64,000 bases of DNA from Flavobacterium sp. SH_e (lineage in GTDB: Bacteria > Bacteroidota > Bacteroidia > Flavobacteriales > Flavobacteriaceae). The stretch is from positions 318,680 through 382,679 of the forward strand of contig NZ_JAOVZN010000003.1 in NCBI RefSeq assembly GCF_025717045.1. Direction: 5' to 3'. Below the pieces are notes generated by a model that ran no database searches, was not told where the DNA came from, and saw nothing but the letters and a program-made list of their open reading frames with translations. Positions 44,587 through 53,832 of the stretch are shown piece after piece; position 1 is the first letter of the stretch; the number at the start of each line of letters is the position of its first letter. The position numbers were made by a program, and so were the translations under genes.

Positions 44587-45984
44587 CTATTTTTTTGTGA
44601 TAAATACTCTTTCTAATTCTGTATCTAAAACTACTTTGTAAACTCCAGCAGCTGCAGGATATTTAGCATTACCATTTTCTCCTGGTGACATAGTTGCGAT
44701 ACCGTTTTTAATAAGTCTCCATGATGGACTCCACCACTGACCTGTAAATGTTGCTTCCATTGTTCCAGTTAATGTGTATTCTCCAACTAATTGGTAAGGA
44801 TTACTTGCATTATTCGCTAAATGAAGTTTTGTAACTACCCATGCATTCCATGTGTCCCAGTTAGCACCGTCGATTCCGCCACCACAAACACTCACGAAAG
44901 GTTTTCTCAATGCTTCATCATCATGCCATAAACCATTTGCAACATCAGCCCAAACTTTGCTTGTTGGCGTGTATTTCTCGGCTGTATATTTAAGTGTGTT
45001 TGGATTTACTTTTATGATATAATATCCTTTTGTTGGTAAAATAATTGGAGTTGAAGCAACATCATCAACCAATTCTCCAGATGTATTTAGACCAAAACAG
45101 TGTGGTGCAAAATCTGATTCCTGACCTAAGAAATAAACCTCTTTATTGTCTGTATCTGCATAATATTTGAACTCGAAATCTTGTCCATTTTTCTCGTGGA
45201 AATACATTGGAACTCCAACCGCGTCTGTTGTAAGATTAGTGCCTTTTGGCTGATCGCATAAATAAATTGCAGGATATTCGTTTGTTGCAACAATGTTAAC
45301 ATCTAATGATCCTGTATTTGGAATTGCAAATTTATCTTTAGCCGTAATTGTTAAAACATAATTGGCCGCAGTAACTGGCAATGTATAAGTCTTATTGAAT
45401 GTATAAGATTGTGGAGAACCTTCTAACTGAATCGTTTCATCGATACCTAAATCTTCACATTTTACATTAATGTAATCAATTCCCGAATCGTCATTTACCA
45501 CAAAATTTACTGGCATTTCGTTACTTGTTGATAATAAAATAACTGCTCCTTCTTTTGGCGTGACCATTGTTATAGTTGGAGCTGCAAATTCTCCATCAAG
45601 GCGCAAATTGATTTCTTCGGTTACAACATTTCCTGAAACGTCTGTAATTAATAATTTAATTTTGAAAGCTTCTGATGTTCCTCTATCTGAAGGAATTTCA
45701 AAAAAGTAACTTAAATCGTAAGATTTTAAAAGCGGATTTGTTGCGAAAGTAATTACTTTATCCAATGATAATTCTGGAATCTGAATTTCTACACTTTTCA
45801 ATCCTAAGTCATCTGCAAGAGCAGCTTTAATTTCAAATTTTCTACTCGGAGCTCCATAAATCTCTTTTGTAGAAACTACCACCGTAGGGTTATCAGAACT
45901 TGGATATCCTGAATCATTATTTTGGCATCCGGTTACAAGAAAGCCAAAAAGGGCAAGAAAAAATAAAAATACATTTTTTTTCAT
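44587..45984 (-). CDS. SusE/SusF-like surface glycan-binding lipoprotein
   Basis: 465 residues with lipobox LVTGC (Cys20). Tandem Ig-like beta domains (about 30-235) are followed by carbohydrate-binding modules (about 240-465) with many exposed aromatics, such as GQWWSPSWRLIKNG and the C-terminal GVYKVVLDTELERVFI strand typical of SusE/SusF ends. No catalytic motif. Role: capture of the polysaccharide at the surface. It is the first gene of the operon, upstream of susC, whereas such genes normally follow susD. Confidence 0.85.
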   Translation of the reverse strand: MKKNVFLFFLALFGFLVTGCQNNDSGYPSSDNPTVVVSTKEIYGAPSRKFEIKAALADDLGLKSVEIQIPELSLDKVITFATNPLLKSYDLSYFFEIPSDRGTSEAFKIKLLITDVSGNVVTEEINLRLDGEFAAPTITMVTPKEGAVILLSTSNEMPVNFVVNDDSGIDYINVKCEDLGIDETIQLEGSPQSYTFNKTYTLPVTAANYVLTITAKDKFAIPNTGSLDVNIVATNEYPAIYLCDQPKGTNLTTDAVGVPMYFHEKNGQDFEFKYYADTDNKEVYFLGQESDFAPHCFGLNTSGELVDDVASTPIILPTKGYYIIKVNPNTLKYTAEKYTPTSKVWADVANGLWHDDEALRKPFVSVCGGGIDGANWDTWNAWVVTKLHLANNASNPYQLVGEYTLTGTMEATFTGQWWSPSWRLIKNGIATMSPGENGNAKYPAAAGVYKVVLDTELERVFITKK

Positions 45985-46617
45985 TTCTTTAATTTTAAGG
46001 TTAGGTTAGTTAGTTTTCTTTCTAAAGCGAAAGTTTGTTTTATTCTCGTAGGTTATTCGAGGTTGTGCTATTTTTTTTCTGAGGCGAGGAAAACAGCATT
46101 ACATCATTATGTGGTCATTTTCATATTATATTGAGTTTGGTTAATTGTTAGATATTTCCTTTTTTTATTTTCTTTCAAATCGTATAAGTGTCTTTTTTAA
46201 TTAACCCGCAGTTTATCTTTTTTAAACTGCGGGCTGATAAGTAATGTAAACCAACCATTACTGATCTAAAATTTAAAGAGTGCTCAGCTCTTTAAACAGA
46301 TAATAAACTATCTTGAAATTAACACTTATAACTAACAGCAATAACCTAATTATCGATTGCTATTACTGCAAAGAAATGTTTAAATAACACTTTTAAGGAG
46401 GGGTAAATTGGAAAAAAAAGGAGGTCAAAATCGCAATTAACTATTATTTTGGAACAAATTTTACAGAGTATTAAAAATTATGGATGATTTTTTACAAAAT
46501 ATACAATTATTGAAAAAACAGCAGTTTTTCAACTAAAACGTTTAAGTTGAATAAAAGATTTCTCTTCTTCATTAAAAAAAGAAGCAAATTATGCAGCGTT
46601 AAAACTGAAGCTATTGA
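45985..46617. other. Gap of 633 bases between the PUL 2 operon start and its HTCS gene
   Basis: I see no gene. It holds the SusE-like leader, including a CTAACTAACCTAACC-type stretch (minus strand, 45995-46013), and one clear hairpin at 46205-46233. The operon promoter and HTCS binding site must be here, but I cannot place a convincing -33/-7 pair. Confidence 0.7.
46205..46233. promoter_or_regulatory. Stable hairpin in the PUL 2 promoter/leader region
   Basis: CCCGCAGTTTA (46205-46215) and TAAACTGCGGG (46223-46233) with a 7-base loop. It is the only GC-rich stem in this gap. Neither flank has an immediate T tract, so a weak terminator for the HTCS gene (about 385 bases away) or a leader or operator element are both possible. 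Confidence 0.5.
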
Positions 46618-49600
46618 TTATTTAATGATATTCAAGTCAGAATTGAATGACGTTTTATACTTTTTAATGTATTCTGAAGGAGTCATTCCAAAAAGTTTTA
46701 CGAATTGCTGTCTAAAATATTTTGGATCTTCAAAACCAACTTCAGTAGCTGCTTGAGTGATATTCATATCTTCTGTCAGCATTAACATCGCCGCTCTTCT
46801 AATTCGCAAGGAACGAATAAAAGCATTTAAGGTTTGTCCCGAAATAATTTTGATTTTGGTATAAAGCGTTCTATGGCTCATTCCCATTTCAAGAGCAAAA
46901 GTTCGAATCGTAAAATCTTTTTTATGAATATTAGCTTCAACAATCTCGATACATTTTTTCAATATTTCTTGATATTCAACAGGGACTTTCTGAGTATTTT
47001 CTTTTAATGTAATACTGTCTAAGAAATAAGTCCGCAAATTATGACGGTTTCTCAATAACGACTCTACTCTTGCAGTAAGAATATCGTCATCAAATGGTTT
47101 TGTGATATAATCGTCTGCGCCTTCATTAATTCCCTGCAAATGCGTTTCAGGATTTTTAGATGCCGTTAATAAAATAACCGGAATATGTGATAAAGCACTG
47201 TCCTCTTTAATTTTTCGGCACAATTCCAAACCATCCATTTCTTCCATTGTAATATCACTAATGACAAGATCTGGCATATGTTTTTTAGTCAATTTTAAAC
47301 CTTCCTCTCCATTTTCAGCGCTATATACAATATAATTATCAGCAAACAATTTGATCAGATACGCGCGAATTTCTGCATTATCGTCAACTATTAAAACTGT
47401 ACGTTTATCGGTCAACATGGTCTTTTTAAAATCGCTGTCTGCAATTGAAGTTGTTACTGTTGAAATTGGTTCTTCAATTTCATCTGGAATTAATTCGTCA
47501 AACAATTGGCTTCGTTGTGGTTTTTCATTCGTGATTTCAATATCTTCAAAATGACTGTTTCCTTTTAAAAACGTCAATTTAAAAGTGCTTCCTTTTCCTG
47601 CTTCACTGCTGCAGGTTACAGAACCTTTGTGTTTATCAACGAAATATTTAACAATATAAAGTCCGATACCAAAACCTGTTCCTACCGAAACTTTCGAATT
47701 GATCTGTTTGAATTTTTCAAAAATAACATCAATATCTTTTTTATCGATTCCGTCTCCGTTATCCGATATTTCAAGAAAAACCTCTTCATCACTTTCTGTC
47801 ACAATCAAATTAATCTCACCTCCAATTGGCGTATATTTAAAAGCATTTGACATTAAATTGAATAGCGAAATTTCGATCTTTTCATAATCGCCAATAATGG
47901 TAATTTCGTGATCAGGAATTGTAAAATGATAATTGATATTTTTATCTTTCGCCTGATTTACAAAACATTGATACACTTCATTCGAAAGATTATTTACATT
48001 GATTGGCGATAAGCGAAGAGAATCGGCATCATTTTCGGCTTTTCTCAATAAAAGCAATTGATCTACCAAACTTAAAAGTCTTCTTGCATTTCGATGTGCA
48101 ATTGCCAAATCGCTTCCCGAAGAACCGTTTTCTACAATTTCTTTTTGAACCGCTTTTTTTAATGGATTAATAATCAGCGAAAGCGGTGTTCTAAATTCAT
48201 GCGAAATATAAGTAAACATAGACGACTGCTTTTCGGCAATCTCTTTTTCTTTTTTACTTTCAAGCTCGGCGATTTTTACCTTATACTTTAATTTTTCTTT
48301 GTTTTTATTGTAATCAAGATATAAAAATAAAAGTCCGCCAATTGCTGCTAAATACAACGTATACGCCCACCAAGTTCTATACCACGGCGGCAAAACTTGT
48401 ATAGAAACCAAACTCACTTCTTTATTCCAGCCACCTTTAAAATTGGTAGTTTTGACTTTAAAAGTGTAATTTCCTTCTGGCAATCTTGAATAATTTGCTT
48501 TTCGGGCTTGACCCACATAATTCCATTGCTGATCCCAGCCCTCTAGAAAATAAGCGTAATTTATTTTATCTGCATTATTGTAGTCTAAAGCAACAAATTC
48601 TAATGATAAAGTCGTTTGATCGTATTCCAGACTAACTTCTTTCGTTTTATCTGAATCAATATCAACCTCAGCTTTACTTTCTTCAATCAGCTGATTATTA
48701 ACATAGAAATCTGTTAACAGTACATTATTTTTTTGATTAAAACCTTTTATAGCTTGCGGATAAAAGATATTGAAACCATTTATGCCTCCAAAAAGAAATT
48801 CTCCAGAAGAAAGTTTGATTCCCGCATTAAAACTAAATTGATTACTCTGAAGTCCATCATTCACAGAAAAATTACGAAATGTCTTGCTCTTTTTATCATA
48901 ACGGCAAATTCCGTTATAAGTGCTCATCCATAAATTTCCATTTTTATCCTCTAATAACCTTAAAATAGTGTTTGAAGGCAACCCATCATCGATTGTTAAT
49001 CTTTTAAAAGTATTTATTTTTCGGTCAAATAAAAGCAAACCTCCTTCTTGTGTTCCAACCCAAAGATTTTTGTCTTTGTCTTCGTAAATACATCTGATAG
49101 GATTTCCAATTGCTTTTTTAGTGATTTTTCTAGTATTTTTTTCAATAGATAAAATAGAAGTATAATTTCCTGCCCACAACTTTCCATCTAAAGTTTCAGT
49201 CATGCATTGCAGATTATCGATTCTTTTATCAAAAAGTTCAAAAGTGTCTTTATCTCGGTCCAAAAGATAAAGCGTTCCCTCATTTGTAGCACTTGCCCAA
49301 ATATTTGATTTTGAATCTTTAAACACAAACCAGATATTTTTTTCTGTTTGTTTCGTATGCGGATTATAACAAGAATAATGTTTTACACTATTATTACTCT
49401 TGCTTATTTTGTTGATTCCTCCCGCCCAAGTAGAAATCCAGATGTCATTATTATTATCACGAACTATTCCCGTTATAAAACTGCTTGAAAACGAGTGTCC
49501 ATAATTTGTGTACGTATTATTTTTTCTATCCCAATACTTTAAACCTGCTCCATCTGTACCGACCCAAACGTTCTTTTTTTCGTCTTCGCAAAAAGATAAA

Positions 49601-50649
49601 ATAAAGTTATCTGCTGGATCTTTAGCATTATAGCGAACACTTTTGAAATATTTTGGCGTATCGCTCAGCATACTAATTCCGCCACGAAGTGAACCAAACC
49701 ACTTATTCCCTGATTTGTCTTCGTATAAACTCCAAACAGAATTACTTTTGGCTAATTGTTCATTATAAGAAAGAAGATTTTTAGTGCTTGGATTGATATA
49801 GAAAATTCCGCAACCGTCTGTCGTGACCCAGGTTTTACCTTTTTTATCTACCAAAACATCAGTAACACTGCATTTATTTGTGAAATAATTTTCGGAAATA
49901 GAACCTGTTTTGGTATTCATTAAAAATAGACCTTCATCTGTTCCTAAAAGAAGATTTCCATCAGAAGAAAGTTTCATGGCTTTTACTCCAATCGAAAGTG
50001 GGAAAACAATTTTTAAGTCTTTCGCTTTGTAATTATAAGCGCAAACTCCAACATTGCGAACGTATATCCAGCATCCCGATTTCTCTTTATTTTCTTGAAT
50101 TGCAATTGCATCATAATTAGAAATCGTAATTCTGTTCCCTAATGCATTTAGCGGAATATGTTTTCCTGTGAAAGAACCGTTTTCAAAAGCTAATAATCCT
50201 AATTTCTGTGAAGCGACCAAAACCAAATTATCTGATACGGAGCGCATCTGATGTATAATATCTTGAAGCACTTTTGGTTTATCATCCCACAATGTATATT
50301 GAACGGTATGAAATGATGCTTTTGTTTTATTGTAAATGCAGATTCCGCTGGTTCCTCCTACCCAAATATTGTTTCTAGAATCACCTTCAATATTGTAGAT
50401 TGTATTGAATAAAAGTGATTTTTTATCGTTGATTCTGTTTCTAAAAACCTTAAAATTATATCCGTCATATCGGTTTAAACCATCGTAGGTTCCAAACCAC
50501 ATATAACCTTCTTTATCTTGATAAATTGTTATAATGGAATTATTAGACAAACCGTCTGATATGTCAAGAAATTTGACGGGATAATCCTGCGAATATCCTA
50601 AGGAAGAAAACCCTATTAGCAGTAGAAGATTTAGAACAAAATGCTTCAA
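46618..50649 (-). CDS. Hybrid two-component system sensor/regulator (HTCS) of PUL 2
   Basis: About 1,343 residues from a TTG at 50649, chosen because it yields a normal Sec signal (KHFVLNLLLL...GYSQ). The open frame extends to 50802, but that part contains an intrinsic terminator. Domains: propeller repeats (MWFGTYDGLNRYDG onward, about 20-670), Y_Y_Y (to about 760), one membrane helix (WAYTLYLAAIGGLLFLYL, about 765), HisKA with His817 in YISHEFRTP, HATPase with GTGFGIGLYIV, receiver Asp1132 in VISDITMEEMDG, and a C-terminal AraC helix-turn-helix. It should sense an oligosaccharide in the periplasm and activate the operon starting at 45984. If start codon TTG is wrong, only the first residues change. 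Confidence 0.95.
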   Translation of the reverse strand: MKHFVLNLLLLIGFSSLGYSQDYPVKFLDISDGLSNNSIITIYQDKEGYMWFGTYDGLNRYDGYNFKVFRNRINDKKSLLFNTIYNIEGDSRNNIWVGGTSGICIYNKTKASFHTVQYTLWDDKPKVLQDIIHQMRSVSDNLVLVASQKLGLLAFENGSFTGKHIPLNALGNRITISNYDAIAIQENKEKSGCWIYVRNVGVCAYNYKAKDLKIVFPLSIGVKAMKLSSDGNLLLGTDEGLFLMNTKTGSISENYFTNKCSVTDVLVDKKGKTWVTTDGCGIFYINPSTKNLLSYNEQLAKSNSVWSLYEDKSGNKWFGSLRGGISMLSDTPKYFKSVRYNAKDPADNFILSFCEDEKKNVWVGTDGAGLKYWDRKNNTYTNYGHSFSSSFITGIVRDNNNDIWISTWAGGINKISKSNNSVKHYSCYNPHTKQTEKNIWFVFKDSKSNIWASATNEGTLYLLDRDKDTFELFDKRIDNLQCMTETLDGKLWAGNYTSILSIEKNTRKITKKAIGNPIRCIYEDKDKNLWVGTQEGGLLLFDRKINTFKRLTIDDGLPSNTILRLLEDKNGNLWMSTYNGICRYDKKSKTFRNFSVNDGLQSNQFSFNAGIKLSSGEFLFGGINGFNIFYPQAIKGFNQKNNVLLTDFYVNNQLIEESKAEVDIDSDKTKEVSLEYDQTTLSLEFVALDYNNADKINYAYFLEGWDQQWNYVGQARKANYSRLPEGNYTFKVKTTNFKGGWNKEVSLVSIQVLPPWYRTWWAYTLYLAAIGGLLFLYLDYNKNKEKLKYKVKIAELESKKEKEIAEKQSSMFTYISHEFRTPLSLIINPLKKAVQKEIVENGSSGSDLAIAHRNARRLLSLVDQLLLLRKAENDADSLRLSPINVNNLSNEVYQCFVNQAKDKNINYHFTIPDHEITIIGDYEKIEISLFNLMSNAFKYTPIGGEINLIVTESDEEVFLEISDNGDGIDKKDIDVIFEKFKQINSKVSVGTGFGIGLYIVKYFVDKHKGSVTCSSEAGKGSTFKLTFLKGNSHFEDIEITNEKPQRSQLFDELIPDEIEEPISTVTTSIADSDFKKTMLTDKRTVLIVDDNAEIRAYLIKLFADNYIVYSAENGEEGLKLTKKHMPDLVISDITMEEMDGLELCRKIKEDSALSHIPVILLTASKNPETHLQGINEGADDYITKPFDDDILTARVESLLRNRHNLRTYFLDSITLKENTQKVPVEYQEILKKCIEIVEANIHKKDFTIRTFALEMGMSHRTLYTKIKIISGQTLNAFIRSLRIRRAAMLMLTEDMNITQAATEVGFEDPKYFRQQFVKLFGMTPSEYIKKYKTSFNSDLNIIK

Positions 50650-50710
50650 AATGTACTTTTTTATATTCTTGTAATAAGTACAATTATAAGCTAATTTTAG
50701 GGAAATTTTA

Positions 50711-50748
50711 TAAAAAAGAATGCAGAAGTCACAAACTTTCTGCATTCT
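50711..50748 (-). terminator. Intrinsic terminator of the lut operon
   Basis: AGAATGCAGAA (50717-50727) pairs with TTCTGCATTCT (50738-50748), followed on the minus strand by six T. It lies about 100 bases after the lutC stop and would be translated if the HTCS began upstream, which argues for the downstream start. Confidence 0.88.
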
Positions 50749-50849
50749 AATTGAGATTTTATCTTTACGCTTATTTTTTAATAAAGTATTCCCTACTGTC
50801 ATTAAATTCTATGGGAATATTTTCATAAATAAAAAACCGAAAAAAGTCC

Positions 50850-51437
50850 TTAATCCAATAAAAACACGATCAATCCGCGCGCACCATGAGCTCCAAGAAC
50901 TAAAGACTGTTCGATATCAGCCGTTTTTGACGGACCTGCGATGAAAGTTCCGAAACCGTATTCCATGTTTCCAATTCTATCATAAGCTTGCTGCATCGTT
51001 GGCAACAGATCTTTTTTATTTACTACGATTGCTAAATATTGTGCAATAAAAGGCGCAACACGCTGACCTAAAATATCATCCGTAACCCAAAGTCCGCTGT
51101 TTTCTGCTACTCCAAAATGTGCTTTTACAACCGTTAACTCAACATCTTGAAGCGAATGCGGATCAACGGTTTTCCAATCTAATGAAGCAATTTCTGAAAG
51201 TTCTGGAAGTGTCGTAATCAATCGTTTCTCTAAATTATAATTGGATTTGATGTAATTGATTATTTCATCATAATTCGCAACTTCAACAGGATCTCCACCG
51301 ATTCCTTTTAAAACCGTTTTATACGTTTCTAAAACATCAAATTGTTCAGAACCTAAAAGATTTAAATCTGGTAGTTCTGAAACTAATTGGGGCTGATTTG
51401 CTTTTATTCTTTTTAAAATTTCGCCTTTACTACTCAT
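50850..51437 (-). CDS. lutC: LutC/YkgG-like lactate utilization protein (LUD domain)
   Basis: About 195 residues from the ATG at 51437 (MSSKGEILKRIK). The longer frame is rejected because it would overlap lutB by 86 bases. LUD-domain motifs: VVKAHFGVAENSGLWVTDD, QRVAPFIAQYLAIVV and FIAGPSKTADIEQSLVLGAHGARGL. Together with LutA and LutB it forms the iron-sulfur L-lactate oxidation complex (lactate to pyruvate). The start overlaps the lutB stop by 8 bases. Here the complex is downstream of rhamnose catabolic genes that make lactaldehyde. Confidence 0.9.
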   Translation of the reverse strand: MSSKGEILKRIKANQPQLVSELPDLNLLGSEQFDVLETYKTVLKGIGGDPVEVANYDEIINYIKSNYNLEKRLITTLPELSEIASLDWKTVDPHSLQDVELTVVKAHFGVAENSGLWVTDDILGQRVAPFIAQYLAIVVNKKDLLPTMQQAYDRIGNMEYGFGTFIAGPSKTADIEQSLVLGAHGARGLIVFLLD

Positions 51438-52830
51438 TTCCTTTTTCTTTAGATTCTCGCGAATTTTTCTTGTACCATTCTCTAAAAGATTCTTCTGGAA
51501 CATCTGGCATTTCACGCTGATCGTACCATTTGTTCATTTTATTATTAACCATTCCTGGAATATTCTTCATTACAAATCGTCCAGATTTTCCAGCAATATT
51601 AAAAACTGTCGGATTTGCCAAAACAGTAGCCATTGTTTTCATCGCAATAGTTTTAGCTTTTGGCGTATGACCTTCTTTAACCAAAACTTGACGCCATTTG
51701 TATAACTGATCGTGAATATCAATTTTTACTGGACAAACGTTCGTACATGAACCACAAAGCGTGCTGGCAAAAGGCAAATCGGCATTTTTGCTCATATCTA
51801 AGTTTGGTGCCAAAATAGACCCAATTGGTCCCGCAACCGCATTATGATAACTGTGTCCGCCGCTTCGTCTGTAAACTGGGCAAGTGTTCATACAAGCACC
51901 ACAACGAATACATTTTAATGAATTTCTAAAATCTTCTCTTCCTAATTGTGTACTTCTTCCGTTGTCAACAATTACGATATGCATTTCTTTTCCGTCTCTT
52001 GGCTTTTTAAAATGGCTTGAAAAAGTCGTTATTGGTTGTCCTGTTGCACTTCTCGCCAATAATCTCAGAAAAACACCTAAATGTTCTCTTTTCGGAATCA
52101 GTTTTTCGAATCCCATACAAGCGATGTGAACATCCGCTAAATGCGCGCCCATATCGGCATTTCCTTCATTCGTGCAAACTACAAATTCACCAGTTTCTGC
52201 AACTGCAAAATTAACTCCAGTTAAAGCTACTTTTCTTGTTAGGAAAGTATTTCTCAAACTATGACGAGCAGATTCTGTTAAATATTGCGGGTTGAAATTT
52301 CCTTTTTCTGTACCTAAATGTTCGTGGAAAGTTTCACTTACATCTTCTTTCTTCAAGTGAATCGCCGGAAGTACAATATGACTTGGCGGCTCTTTCCTAA
52401 GCTGAACAATATATTCTCCTAAATCAGAATCAATTACTTCTATTCCTTTTTCGGCTAAATAATCATTCAAATGGCATTCTTCTGTAAGCATCGATTTGGA
52501 TTTCACCATTTGCTTTACATCATGTTTTGCCATGATTGAATGCACAATTTCGTTGTGTTCTTTGGCATCGGCAGCCCAATGTACAATTATTCCGTTTCGT
52601 TGCGCATTAGCTTCAAATTCAACTAAATAATCGTGAATATTAGAAAGCACATTAAATTTGATTTGAGAAGCCGTTTCGCGAAGCAGTTCCCAATCTGCTA
52701 TTTGGTGCGCTGATTTATCTCTTTTAGAGCGAACAAACCAAAGTGTTTCATCATGCCAATTGACACGTTCTACATCTTTATTAAATATTGTTGCGGCTTC
52801 GCTGTGCGGTATTATTTTTTCTGATGACAT
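51430..52830 (-). CDS. lutB: LutB/YkgF-like iron-sulfur lactate utilization protein
   Basis: 466 residues: an N-terminal LUD domain (about 60-300, with GVNFAVAETGEFVVCTNEGN) followed by a ferredoxin region. CIRCGACMNTCPVYRRSGGH and CGSCTNVCPVKIDIHD supply two 4Fe-4S sites, then a helical DUF3390-type tail. Electron-transfer and catalytic subunit of the LutABC lactate dehydrogenase complex, cytoplasmic. Separated from lutA by 165 bases that hold a GCAAAG palindrome, so either the operon reads through it or lutB has a separate promoter. Confidence 0.93.
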   Translation of the reverse strand: MSSEKIIPHSEAATIFNKDVERVNWHDETLWFVRSKRDKSAHQIADWELLRETASQIKFNVLSNIHDYLVEFEANAQRNGIIVHWAADAKEHNEIVHSIMAKHDVKQMVKSKSMLTEECHLNDYLAEKGIEVIDSDLGEYIVQLRKEPPSHIVLPAIHLKKEDVSETFHEHLGTEKGNFNPQYLTESARHSLRNTFLTRKVALTGVNFAVAETGEFVVCTNEGNADMGAHLADVHIACMGFEKLIPKREHLGVFLRLLARSATGQPITTFSSHFKKPRDGKEMHIVIVDNGRSTQLGREDFRNSLKCIRCGACMNTCPVYRRSGGHSYHNAVAGPIGSILAPNLDMSKNADLPFASTLCGSCTNVCPVKIDIHDQLYKWRQVLVKEGHTPKAKTIAMKTMATVLANPTVFNIAGKSGRFVMKNIPGMVNNKMNKWYDQREMPDVPEESFREWYKKNSRESKEKGNE

Positions 52831-52876
52831 TTTTAATTATTTAAAAGTCAATTTTGAAATGTTTATAGTAATTTAT

Positions 52877-52973
52877 TTAACCGCAAAGTGCGCAAAGAAA
52901 AAAACGCAAAGTGCGCAAGGATAAAAAATAACTTTGCGAACATTGCGTAAAACTTTGCGCACTTTGCGGTTAA
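52877..52973. repeat. GCAAAG palindromic element, copy 4
   Basis: TTAACCGCAAAG at 52877 and CTTTGCGGTTAA ending at 52973. Internal CGCAAAG TG CGCAAAG blocks have 9-base spacing, and complements lie on the other arm. It lies between lutA and lutB, which are cotranscribed by expectation. Confidence 0.87.
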
Positions 52974-52995
52974 ATTTTATACTCAACATTTATTT

Positions 52996-53736
52996 TTAGT
53001 TTTCGAGTGAATTTAATATTTCAGCAATGTGAATGGTTTTGATTCTGCTTTTTTGTCTTTTAAGAATTCCATCCAAATGCATTAAGCAAGACATATCACC
53101 TCCTGTAATATAATCCACATTGTGACTTTCGTGATCTTTAATACGATCTTGTCCCATTTTTACAGAAACAGCTTCTTCAGTCACGCAAAATGTACCTCCA
53201 AAACCACAGCATTCGTCTTTTCTAGTTAAAGCAACCAGATCTAGATCTTTTATGCTATGCAATAATTGTTCTGGTTTAGAGAAAAACGGCGCATTTAATT
53301 CTGACATCTGCGAAAGCTTCAATCCACGTTGACCGTGACAGCTTACGTGCATTCCTACTTTAAACGGAAATCTTCCGTCTATATGATCGATTTTTAAAAC
53401 GTCAGTGATAAACTCGGTAAGTTCGTAAACTGTATTTCGAATTGCTGTTGCTTTTTCTTCTTGTTTTTCGTCGTGCAAATGGTCTTTCACATGCAAAACA
53501 CAACTTCCAGAAGGGCAAACGATATAATCAAAACCTGAGAAATTAGCGATGAAGTTAGTATCACATCCTTTAGTTAAATGAGCATAACCGCTGTTTGCCA
53601 TTGGTTGTCCGCAGCAGGTTTGCCCCATGGGAAACTCGACATCACAACCTAATTTTTGTAGTAATTCGTAGGTTGCAATTCCTACTTTTGGGTAAAATTG
53701 GTCGACATAACAAGGTATAAAAAGTCCAATTTTCAT
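52996..53736 (-). CDS. lutA: LutA/YkgE-like cysteine-rich lactate utilization protein
   Basis: 246 residues with two CCG domains: CGQPMANSGY preceded by CC (about 40), and DECCGFGGTFCV (about 172). These Cys-rich motifs, as in heterodisulfide reductase, bind Fe-S or act in electron transfer. First gene of lutABC, 96 bases after the kinase gene on the same strand. Lactate from rhamnose-derived lactaldehyde is the likely substrate pool. Confidence 0.93.
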   Translation of the reverse strand: MKIGLFIPCYVDQFYPKVGIATYELLQKLGCDVEFPMGQTCCGQPMANSGYAHLTKGCDTNFIANFSGFDYIVCPSGSCVLHVKDHLHDEKQEEKATAIRNTVYELTEFITDVLKIDHIDGRFPFKVGMHVSCHGQRGLKLSQMSELNAPFFSKPEQLLHSIKDLDLVALTRKDECCGFGGTFCVTEEAVSVKMGQDRIKDHESHNVDYITGGDMSCLMHLDGILKRQKSRIKTIHIAEILNSLEN

Positions 53737-53832
53737 ATTGTAATATTTAGTGTGTTGTTCATTAGGCGTGTAAGGTAAAAAATGTAAAAATTACGTTTCT
53801 CAGCAAATTTACAACATACAGACCGTTTTTAC

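Noticed and set aside
50650..50802. N-terminal extension of the PUL 2 HTCS
   Set aside because: Encoded by an intrinsic terminator and intergenic DNA; it would bury the signal peptide.
51438..51515. N-terminal extension of LutC
   Set aside because: Fully overlaps the 3' end of lutB and lacks LutC-like residues; ATG at 51437 is better.
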